From Micropterus salmoides (Eukaryota; Chordata; Actinopteri; Centrarchiformes; Centrarchidae), in assembly GCF_014851395.1 (NCBI RefSeq), contig NW_024040596.1:10728155-10792154 (forward strand): a stretch of 64,000 bases of DNA, written 5' to 3'. Positions 37,601 to 49,600 of the stretch are shown in pieces; the first letter of the stretch is position 1, and each line of letters starts with the position of its first letter. Under the pieces are notes generated by a model. That model saw only the letters and a program-made list of their open reading frames with translations, was not told where the DNA came from and did no database searches. The position numbers were made by a program, and so were the translations under genes.

Positions 37601-40600
37601 TATGACAGCCAATTTAGGTAAACCTCCAATACCTTGTTGTTGGTCTTTTTGGTTGAATTATGTTTTTAGTTTTGCATGTCTAATCATGGTGTTGTGTTTT
37701 CTTGTTGTTGTCCACTGTCAGTGCTGTTTGTATGTGTTTGGCTGTGGCAACAGATCATAGTTTTAGCTAAATAAACATTACTTGAAGACATAGCTGCTCT
37801 CAAGCTAGAGCCAAAGTAACTAATGGCTAAAAATTAAGCCTAGTAACAAAAGTAATGTGTAAAAAAGAAATTAGCTAATATAATAAAGCCACTGTGAACT
37901 GTAAATGCAGTTTAGATGAACTGTGGCTAAGCTAGTTTGCCTAGCTGACCATCCAGGCTCAGACTAGGCATACTAGCATATAGCTAAGTATGTGTGTGTG
38001 ATAGCTAGCTTTCTGACATTACACAGTTATAAATGCAAAGCTCGTAAAGACTGAAAATACCTTATTTAGATATTTTCATATTTATATTATAATTTGTTCT
38101 TTGTCTTTCAGTTTAGTCCAGTAGCACTGTCATAAAGTATGGTTCTTTATCTTTGACTTGTTTAAACAAAATGATTTTTGTGCAGCTGCCTGCAAGAAAT
38201 GGTTGTAAGTGTAACTAAAGCTTCAGTCTGCTTCATGCTTGGCATTTGTCCTTAGTCTGCATTGGCTGGATTGTAGTGAGGAGAGTCAGTAGGTGGGCCA
38301 GCCATGCACCGAACACAGATGGTCAGTTTGGTTAACATTGTGTTACTTGTACAGTATAAGAAGTAAGGACTGATTAGAGGTCATAGGGGTTTCTGCGGAT
38401 GGTGACAGTGTTTTGTATCTTTGGCCAGTGGTAAAAAAGTTCAGTTATTCGGGGTGTTGTTGTATTGTAGGTACTGAAATTTTCAGTCATCTCAAGACCC
38501 GTTAAATATGACTTTTTAAACTACACAAGGTTTTTCACTTTATTCAAATGATGATTAGATTGTGTCTTTGATGGATCTGGAGGTTCCTTTAGGTATAGAG
38601 GTTTGTTTGTGTACTGGCAGTGAGAAAACACACACGTTACTGATTGTGATACTATTGCAACTACTTCTGTATTATTATTATTATAAATGTTGTTATAAGT
38701 GTTTAATTGCTTTTTGTGTTGTAAGTCTTTTATTTGGGCTTAATCATATGTGAAGCAGTTTTTTTTTTTATATATTGATATCTTCCTCAAACGATGCACT
38801 ATTCTAATTTGTTTGTCTCAGAGTATGGCTGGCCCCCAAAGCTTTGTCAGCTTTGAGTTGCTTGTCGCTGTCTCCTTGTCAATGTCGTGTGTGTTATGTT
38901 TCTCTTGCTCTCAATCAAGCTTTGTCTTCTTCTTACATTCCCCTCTCTGGTGACCCTCTCTGTTTTTGTTTCCTATTTAATTTTTTTTATTCTCAAGCTT
39001 GAGTTCCCTTTTCACTGTAAAAAATGTCCATCTTAAAACATTACTTTAAGAATTATCTAGTAAAGAAGATAGTTCTGATAATAATGTTAATGATAATTTC
39101 CTAAAAACGTGCCCCAGTTGAACTACTGATTTACCTAAATTGTTAAAGTGGTCCTACAGAAATATTAATAACTACTATTTATTATGCTTCCATGACACAA
39201 AGTTGTACTTCTATTTTCTGCACATATTAATTCTGTCTATCAACAGATACCAAAAAACTAAATATACCTTAATGCACAAAGCAAATGTATATTTTAATTT
39301 TGAGATTTTGAAAATAGAATTTCAAATAAGTGACAAATAATGTGTGCAAAAGTTTTGTTTTGTTAGTTCTTTTTTAAATTGCAAAACCTCTTTTCAATTG
39401 GCTTTGTATTAACGTTTTCACAGTTACACTAGATTTGAAGACTCACTATTAATGTTCACCCTTAAAATGGACATTCTTTGGTGCGTTCTCCATTTTTTAT
39501 ATTATATTCTTTTTCCTTTTCCTTTCTCCTTTTCTTCCTCTTCACGCTCTCTTTCAGTCCGTGTGTCCAGATTTCCCTGCAGTTCTTCTCCTTGTGTCTG
39601 TCTTGTTTGTAGATGTAGGGGATGAGGAGGAGGCGGGCCCTCTCCGCCGCTTCCAAAATTCTCGGGAGAGGTGCAAGTTCCTCGCCCCCTCCATCTCAGT
39701 TTCCGTGCCCGAGGACGACCCCTACCACTCCGACGAGGAGTACTATGAGCACCCATTGTTCAGCCCAGAGTGGACGCACTCGGGCTCTCGCCCCACAGGG
39801 CAGGCCGTGGCCTTTAGACAGATTGAAGGTGAACCACGCATGGTTCCTCTTTGCCATTCCCTCCCTTCCATTCCCCTCTCTCTCTCACTCTATTTCTCTC
39901 CTTTCTCTTTTTAACACCAATTTCCTCTCCTTCTGTGATTTGACCTCCCTCCATTCCTCCCTCCTTCCGTCCTTCCGTCTCTTCGTCCGTCAGTTCGTCT
40001 CTTCGTTCGTCTCTTCGTTCGTCTTTGTGTTTGTTTGTGTGTCCTTGTGATGTTTGTTCGCTCAAAATCTGAGCAATTTCATGTTTGTTCAACAGTCATA
40101 TTTGTTTTTTTCTTTTTCATTTATTTCACCCAAAGCCATTGCTACCTGTGGTTGCCATTCCGTTAAGTCCAACACATAGCAGCGGTGTCTCTAAAGTCTC
40201 TAAAAATTTTTTTTTTAAATGAACATTATAGAGTACAGTTCTCATCAGTAAAACCAAATGGCCATGAAGGTTTACATTTGGGACATGAGTTAAGGTCCAA
40301 ATGGCTTTCATGAGTATCTCAGAGATACCGTGCCTAGTTGGTGACCATGACCATGCACAGATGTTTTGGTTCATTCCTCAAGATGTCCCTCACCCCTTTA
40401 ATTATACTGCACCTTGTCAAACCCCTAACATTCATTCTAAACTACTCTCTCTCACACACTCACTGTGGGAGCAAGGAAGACTTTGAGCTCCACATACTCG
40501 TAAACATTTTTATTGTCTTTACAAATATAAGACCTCAGTGTGTGTATTTACACTTAGGCGGCACAAATACACGACATAGCCTTCTACAATATCCGCCCAT

Positions 40601-43600
40601 CAAAATAAATCCTTTTGCTTGGCAGCTTGAACAGTGGACAAGAATTTCATTTACACCTCTGCCTTCTCCCAAAGCATTCCCTGATAAAACATAACTCCTC
40701 TAATTCTTCTCTCCATAGAAGCACGTCCATGGTAGACTAAAGCAATTCATAACACTTATTTCGTTGAGACTTAGAGAGACTTACAAAGTATTGATTAATC
40801 TCCAAATGGCTGTATCTGGCTATATCTATGTCTTTTAAATATATGTATTAATTCAATAAACACACAACAAATAAGAGATGTAAGGGGTATCTAATACTGT
40901 GAAACTATATACATTTTATATATAGTGTCACATACTGATTTTGGATAGTGGATTACTCCTCTAGTCTCCTCCAACCCTCATTGCCACTGCTGACAAAAGA
41001 ACCTAGGGGAAATGTTTTTATCAGCAGCTATGTCATATACAGCAACCTTTGGCTGCAAAGCTTCTGAACTGACTTTGTGTAACCTACGCAAGAACTCAAA
41101 ATGTTATACAGCAATGGCTGCTGAAGACCAAAGCTGCATGCCCCCATATTGACCATTACACAGTTGATAATCCAGTCTGTGCAACGGCGAGAATCTGAGG
41201 CAACGCTGCTTTTTACTGTACTGTACTGCAGCTCTTCATAGTTGAAAGATCCAGGGATTTCAGAAGTGCTCTGAACAGAAATGCTTCCACAATATTGCTT
41301 TGTTAGGCCATGAAGTTTCCATTTTCCTTAAACAACCTCAGTTATCAATGATAGTAGGTCAGTCTGTGTTGCAGGCATGCTGTTTGCAATAGAAAGATAG
41401 AAGTGGAAATGTTTTTTTTTTTTACAAAATAGATTCTTGATTTACAGTAAATGCTAATTTAAAAATATAGATAGATATTGAACAATTTAAAGAAATCTCT
41501 TTCATGCCTATAACCAATATATCTTGATAGTTTCCTTTTATAGTTTCTTTGTATATACACATGGGTACACTATGCACCCAAAGTATTAAAGCCTTCAAGC
41601 AGAATGAAAAACCACAGACACACAACACTCTGTACTATACGTGTGATGTACCTATATGTGTGAACAGACATACACTTTAGGTCATATTTTCCCAGAGCTT
41701 AAAGTGTCCCATCATAAGTTGTGTTCTCACATAACCCAAGTCTGTGTTGCCTGTAGTCTTAATGTGTCCCCCTCTCACCCTGTTTTTGAGAAGAAGAGAC
41801 CATGGAGGCTCTTACAGCTGAATACGAGGAGGAGGTGGAAGAGGAGGAGGAGGAGGAGGAGAGTGCAGAGGCACCTGAGTCCGAGGCAGCTCTTGATGAG
41901 CAGCAGTGGAGCGGGGAAGAGCCTGAGCTGGACAGCCCCCAAGCTGAGCCCTTAGAGCAGGCAGAGGCCATAGACGAGGCACAGGATCTAGACCTGGAGC
42001 CAGCCGAAGCAGCTAGTGCTGCTGCAGAAAGCTCTATGGACAGGGAGGAGGAGGAGGAAGCAGAGGGTGAGGAGAATCCTGAGACAGGTGTGTCCTGCCC
42101 TCTGCTCTCCTTGCCTGCATGTTACTGCATTGTCCACTGTATAAGAACGCCAGATGTGTCAAAAGGAACCCATAAGCATATAACATAAGCATTATAATTC
42201 AGGTGGAATGGCAAGTAATGCTCCCTGCGCTCTGCTGTGGCTGCAAGGCAACACAGGCTTGTTGGTGAAAAGAGTCACATTCTTTTAACTTTACCTGATT
42301 TTATTGGGTTCTATCTTTGCGCTTGTATTTTCTTTTCTTGCTGTGGTTTTCGGGGCCGGCCGTTTCGTATTGGTATGATGAAGTGAAGTGTTGCTGATTG
42401 TAACTGTGCTTTTTTTCACTCGCTATAAGCTTACGGGTTTCTCATTATGTTTACACATGGCTTGGTGCTGGTATGCCAGTGCTGCACACTTTTTGTAACC
42501 ATGAATCATACTTGCTATTAAATGTGGATCACTCATATATTGTTATCGTAATTCTGTGTACATAATTTGCGAGGGATTTTGTGTTGGCTGTCTCATGTTA
42601 AGTGTGGTATAGTTGTCTCATCAAATACATTTTTTGTCTGCAAAATTCCAGTTCATTTGTTTGTTTGTTTTTTGGCACTGTTAGTGACAGTTTATGGCAC
42701 TTCTCTGTCATTCACCAGCAAGATTCTTCTCTGTTTAAGCTAATATTGTTTGACATACAAAAGTCATTAGCCAAAATTTATTTGATGTTAATGGAACAGA
42801 TTTGAACTGGTCAAATTCTCATAACATTCTGTTGTACTTACAAAGAATGACAGAGATGCTAGGTCTATTTGTTTTGAAGAGTCGCATGGATATCCATTCC
42901 ATCTATTACTGCTTGTTTCCCATAAATCAGCACCACAGTTGCCTCATGCCGGTTCCATCACATACCATGCCATATTCTCATCCATTTGTGACTTGGTGGA
43001 CCCCATAATCTCGCCGTACTTCTTCATTGATGGCCGTATCATTGTGCTGTAAGTTTCTGAGGAGAGCTTTGCCTGTTACTGTGATAAAAGCTTTCCTAAT
43101 CCCTTGCTTAATAAATATGTCATTTGCAGCATGCCAAAGCATTACTTTTCTATAGTGATCAAAACAGCCAACTTACAGATGTCCTTTCAGCTTTGAAGAT
43201 GGACTCAGACAAGCAGGGCAGCGAGAAAAGTGGTTCCATGAGCCCAGACAGCATTGGATCGGAAAAACGACCAGAGGAGTTTTTTGAGCCTCAGATCCAA
43301 GGGTTCTTTGCTGGTGAACGAGTTGTACCAGAGAGCCCCACCATGGATATGCCATCATTTGTACCCCCAAATGTTCAAAACCAAGCCAAAGAATCTGCCA
43401 GATCACTCACACTACAGCCTGCATATGGCGAGCCAATCACGGTGTCAGAGAAACAGCCATCAGTGGAAGTGGTGGAAGTCAGCAGCATCAGTGGGCCCTC
43501 TGATTTCTCTTCGTTGGGAGACAAAGTTGAAGGAGGAGACTCAATGAGAGACGGAAGTGACAGATCTGGCATGTCAGCATATTTTGAAACATCAGCCATG

Positions 43601-46600
43601 GAGGTTGATGAGGCTCCCCAATGTAAGGGTGAGGGTTATTACGAACTGAGCACAGCTGGTGAAGAGAAGAGTACAGTTGAATCCAGGCCTCAGGAGATCA
43701 GCTACAGCACATTAGCTGAAGCCCAGGATAAACCCGAAACAAAAAAAAGTACATCAGAAAACAAAAGTTTGTTCACAGTTCCTGATAGGAGTAATGAATG
43801 CAGGCTTTCACCGGGTAAACTAGCCCTAGAGCAGAGGAGTTACTCACTTAACATCACCATTGGAGCAATGGATCAGAGTGGGCAAGGCAGGCCTAGGATC
43901 TTCTCCCCACTGGCCACAGATATCATGTCTTACACAAGTGGAAGTCTAGATGAATCAGCAGACTACCTCCCAGTCACTACACCCTCCGTGGATAAGCCTC
44001 AATCCTTCCCTCCCCTGATACTGGAGACTGCAGCTTCCGTCACCTCAGATTCGTCATCTCCTCCAAGAACCACTGAACCAGTTTCAAAACCCAGCTCTGA
44101 ACCAGACTCTCCGGAATCACCACAGCCTCCTAGGAGCACCTATAAAAATGGCACAGTGATGGCGCAAGATTTGCCTGAGATGCTGGACCTTGCTGGGACC
44201 CGTTCCAGACTAGCATCAGAAAACACTGACCCAGAAATCATCCGGAGAAAGTCAATTCAAGCTGATCTTCCTGCTTTTGGTGATGACCCACTAGCTAGCC
44301 TAGTTTCTGGGGAACAGAGTCCCGGGGCCAGAAAGAGTGAAAGCCAGCTGGAAGAGATGGGCTATTGTGTCTTCAGTGAATATTCAGGGCCTATGCCATC
44401 CCCCGCAGATGTGTTCAGCCCTACAGACACTTCTGCACAGGTCTTCACGCACTCTGTTCTGGAGGAGAAAGTGGCTGAACAGGCTAGGAAATTAGCAGTC
44501 AGAGACACATCTGTGGAGGACAAGAGCCAACCATCAGAAGTTCCTGATTTTACTGAAGAGAAAGACCAGAGACAAGTAGAAAGAAAAGAATCTGCTGAAG
44601 AAAAGGACAAGGAAGTTGCAGATGATCAGCCAAATAAATCTGTAAGTGAGTGGCCACCTGCTCAACCAAGTGAGACTTTTGTGACACCAACAGTCACTGT
44701 GACTCTAGAAGAAGGCGGGAGGTCAGGGAGTGAGACTGAACGACAACCAGTGGTGAAGGCTCAGCATCAGAAACTGAGATTGCAGACTATGAGAGGCAGA
44801 TCCGCAAATTGGAGATGGAGGACAGGCCTCTTAGTCTGGAGGAGGAAAGAGAACTGCAGGAGCTTCGGGAGAAGGTGAAGCTGGTCCACCAGGAGGCCTA
44901 TGAGGAAGTGGATGCCGAAGATGTGTACCAGCTGACCGGTGTAGCCAAGGACCGAATTGCCAGGCCTGTCAAAACTTCACCTGCTTCGTCTGTGGAGAGC
45001 AACATCGATGATGACAAGCTGCTCTCACCGGTGCTCTCACCTTCCAAGCTTAAACAAAGAGAAGTGTACGGTTCCCCTAAAAGAGTGGCTTCACCAGTGT
45101 TAGGAATAAACAAAGAGGAGAAAGAGAAAGAGGAGTCAGAAAAAAAAAGGAGGGAAGAGCAAGAGAAGGAAGCAGCTGAGAAGAAAATGAAAGAAGAGGC
45201 AGAGAGGAAAATCAGGGAAGAGGCAGAAAAGAAAGAAACGGAAATGAAAGAGACGGAGAGAATACTGAGGGAGGAAAAAGAGGAGAGAGAGAAGAAAGAT
45301 AAAGAAGACAGAGAGAAGAAAGAAAGAGAAGAGAAGGCAATGAAGGAGCAAGTGGAGAGAGAAAGGAATGAAGGAGAGGAAAAAGAAAGAATAGAGAGAG
45401 CGCTGAGAGAGAAGGAAGAAAAAGAAAAGCTAGAGAGGGAACTAAAAGAGAAGGAGGAGAAAGAGAAGCTAGAGAAGGAACTAAGAGAGAAGGAGGAGAA
45501 AGAGAAGCTAGAGAAGGAACTAAGAGAGAAGGAGGAGAAAGAGAAGCTAGAGAAGGAACTAAGAGAGAAGGAGGAGAAAGAGAAGCTAGAGAAGGAACTA
45601 AAAGAGAAGGAGGAGAAAGAGAAGCTAGAGAAGGAACTAAAAGAGAAGGAGGAGAAAGAGAAGCTAGAGAAGGAACTAAGAGAGAAGGAGGAGAAAGAAA
45701 AGCTAGAGAAGGAACTAAAGAGAAGGAGGAGAAAGAAAAGCTAGAGAAGGAACTAAAAGAGAAGGAGGAGAAAGAGAAGCTAGAGAAGGAACTAAAAGAG
45801 AAGGAGGAGAAAGAGAAGCTAGAGAAGGAACTAAGAGAGATGGAGGAGAAAGAAAAGCTAGAGAAGGAACTAAAAGAGAAGGAGGAGAAAGAGAAGCTTG
45901 AAAAGGAACTGAAAGAGAAGGAAGAGAGAGAGAAAGTGGCTGAGATGGACAAAAAGCCTGAGGAGATAGAAAGACAGCCAGAGGGGAAAGTAGCCATGCA
46001 GCCTGTGGAGAAAAAATCTGAAAAACCAGTTGGGGCTGACAAGGAGCATGAGGAAGGTGAGCAAGACATGTTAGAGAAAGCAGAGACAGGGGCAGAGGCA
46101 GCAATGGTGAAGGAGATCCCAGAGACTCGCGCTGCCATCGAATCAGTGGTGACAGTTGAGGATGATTTTATCACTGTGGTCCAGACCATCGATGAAGCAG
46201 AGGAGCCGGGGCACAGCGTTCGTTTCTCTGCTCCGCCTGAGGCTGAAGCCCTTTGTGTCGTTGCCCAGGAGGAGGAAGAGGAGGAAGAGGAGGAGTCTGT
46301 GGAGTTGGCCCAAGAAGCAGACATGGAGGCTGCCAGTCTAGAGGATGTTCCTGAGACTCCTGCCTCCCCAGAGAAGGCCGCTCAAACAGTAGAAACCGAA
46401 GGTCCGACAGAAAGCTACGACAGAGATGAAACCACAATGGACGACTCCATCCTGGACAGCTCCTGGGTTGACACACAAGGTGAGATCTCTTTCATGGTTT
46501 CTTCCTTCATATTGTTCTCTTTTTTTCCCCTTTCTTACCTCTTCTGCTTCAAGAGCACACATTTAATACTGTCTCATGGTTTTCATGTACTGTTTTGCCA

Positions 46601-49600
46601 CACTGCAGATGATGATAAGAGTATGGCAACGGAGCAGATTGAGCCTTTGCCCAAGATGTCCACCCCAGTCAAACCATCTGCTGTGGTCCAGAACAAGCAG
46701 GCACAACAGAAAAAGGCAGAGAAACTGGAAAAACCTGTAAAACCAAAGGTTAAGGGAGGGCGGGCTAAAGGCCGAATCTCCACACCAGAACGCAAACCTG
46801 TCCGCAAAGAACCTGTCTACATCCCCAGAGAGGAAGTCAAGAAGAAAAAAGGTTGTCATGATTTGTTTCCCTTTCCTTAAACATTTTTCATAGTTGAAAT
46901 AGTAGTTGTTTCTTTTTTCCTGTCCATTGAGAAAAGCCATTTAAGGCTTGACATCAAATTGTGCCTAACAGGGCCTTTCTGCTGTTCTAAAAACCCAGCG
47001 TTGTGTGATTTATTGCTTACCTATACAGCTGTTTGTGTCAAAAAATGTGCAGTTTTAATATCTCACTGACACAGTGATTTGAGTCAGCTGTTTTTAGTAG
47101 AGTTCAACAAATACAACAACTGAAAAGGGTTTCTGGGGATTTTATTATACGCAGCAGTCCATATTTTAACATGGTTCAGCATCTGTCTGTTCTTATTGTT
47201 GTGTTTGCTTTTGTCGATGGCCCTGTTTCCTCTGATAATGTAGCTGTGATAAAGACGACTGAGCTCACCAAAAAAATGGAGACTCAGACTCAATCCCCAT
47301 CCAAGAGGAGTTTGATGAAACCAGCCATCCGCCAGAACCGCCCCACCCAGCACCACTCCTGTCCTAGGAGGAGACACACAGGTGACACTTTGACTTGCTT
47401 TCTGCAGGAGAGCCACCAGGATACCAGCTCCCACCACATTTTACCTGCATCGTCAGCTTCAATTTGGTTTTGTTATCCATTTCGTTTTATTGGTTAAAGT
47501 GGTTTGTCATTCTTTGTTTTGATCACAATAAAAACTGACCTGCATGTGTCATTTGGTGTCTTTTCTTTTTTGTTTTTGTGAGGATTTGTTCTTTAAGAGC
47601 AACTTAACACCAAGCTGAAAGCATTGTATCAAAGACGTCCTGTATTTGGAAGCTTGTGATTTCAGGATTCACTGAACACTTTACAAGTACACTTCTACAT
47701 CACTACAGCAAGGTCAGCAAAACAAGATTTTCCGCTAGTGTTAAGTTACTCTTTAAATGCATCGTTCCTTTCTTTTACCATTTCCAGCTAATTGTTTTTG
47801 TGTGTGAGTGTTGCTGTGTCACATTAACATACTAATACTTTATGGAATTATTCCACATATTTTAAAGGTTGTCAAGTTGTTTGGTGTGAAAGACATATAA
47901 AATGTTTCTAACCCCTACGGTCTTTTTAGGAATTATATATCCACTCAAGCTTTTTTTAACCTATGGTTGCCAGGCAACTAGTAATCAATGGTTTTGTTCT
48001 ATGGACTTGATACTATAAACACTCACTGTCCCAGCAGCAGTCTGTTCTTCATTTTCAGTCTGTTCTTCATTTTCCCCTGACGGACTGAATTCTGTGTCAC
48101 TGATGATGAAAGCTCAGTATACTGCTGCATTGCCCCAATTAGATTATTTTCCAGGGTTGCCTTACATAATACAAAATCCCCCATTCTGTGTGATATCTTG
48201 CCAAATCTTTGCAGAACAGAGCTCTTAAGGGGGGCGGCGACTCGCTCCCACTGAATATTCGATTTGTCATATAGCTTACCATGCAAGGTTTGGGAATACA
48301 AAGTTATATTTTATGTTTCTATATTTTTGAGAACCAAATTTGCTCACAAGGATAAAAATGTGACGACAAGTGGGAGATTTAAAAGGCTCTTTCTTTCTTC
48401 CCCTCCCATGTATAAAGGTTAAAACATGTATTCAGTCTGTGTTCTAATATTCCTTTAATTCTGTCACTCTTTCAGAGACGCTACCAGACAGTCGTCAGCC
48501 TCTCAGTGTTGCCAGACAGTCTCGCGACAGAGCATCGGTGAGTATACTCCACCAGCCCAATAATGGCCGACCAAGTAGGTTTGCACTAGAGCAACTAAAT
48601 AAACATCAATCAGGACAAACTGACACTGAAGAGAGAAAAACTTTCTCCTAAACAGCAAGGACACCAGAAAACTGGACTCTCCAACATTAGATCTGCTATC
48701 ACTTTTTGGTGACCTTTGGTATAAAGAGAACAGAAAGGTTGGTAAACATAAGCATGTTGTGCATAGTTCAGTGATGCATAATAAAGTTAAACAGATTTCA
48801 GACATTTACCTCTCTCTACCAATACACCAGTACACACTAATGTACAAGTTGCCACATGCATCTTTAGTGCAGACACTAAAACGATAAACATTAATTAGGC
48901 AGAATAATTATCACTAGAATTAAAAGCTGTTGCTTATTTTCTCTTGCGACTTCCAGAGCAACCTAATCATCTATTTAGATAAACACATTACATACTGTTT
49001 AAGCGAGCACTGTCTCCCCACTGTATTTCTAAGCCCTAATCCCCAGTGCATTGCATTTCTGTATTAAATCACTGTTAGTTTCCCTTTTTTATGTTATGAA
49101 AAGATATTTATGTTGGTTGCTTTTGCTTTTTGTAAAATGTTTACTATTGTTGCCTTGTTTAATGGTTTTTGCTCAAACAGGCAAGCCAGATCCATTTAGT
49201 GTTTTTTTTTTTTATTGAGTGGGTGTTGAATCACCCTGTGACATTTCTCCAGCGGCTGTGGTCGTGACTCCATTTTACTCCTCCACCTTAGTAATGACAG
49301 TTATTGTGTCTAAAATAACACAGTTTCTGCATTTCTTAAATGTCATGTCATTACAGCATACTGTACGTGTATTCTGTAACTTTGAGCCCACATTATATTT
49401 CACTGCAGTGTAACATGAAATCTTGCATGAGCATGGTGTCCTTCCAGTATTCTTTTTGTTTGTTGTTTGGCATTTTGATGTCATATATTTTTAATTTGAC
49501 ACTGACATGTTCACAACAAATATGCATGAATCACTATTGTGATGGGCTATGATTAAATGCTATGCACACAAGATCTGATGCTAATACGTTATTCTTCATC

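Noticed and set aside
39502..40092. Overlapping open frames on both strands around exon 4
   Set aside because: Shadow frames of the acidic cassette and of the pyrimidine-rich start of intron 4.
43130..43178. Earlier acceptors for the large exon (after TTTGCAG 43129, TATAG 43155, AACAG 43167)
   Set aside because: None gives phase 1. The AG at 43178 does, and yields DVLSALKMD aligning with human DLLTASKMEF. CCTTTCAG at 43190 also fits phase but would drop conserved residues.
45212..46324. Long minus-strand open frame of about 370 codons, serine/leucine/phenylalanine rich
   Set aside because: It is the reverse complement of the E/K-rich 39-bp array; the pattern is imposed by the map2 coding strand.
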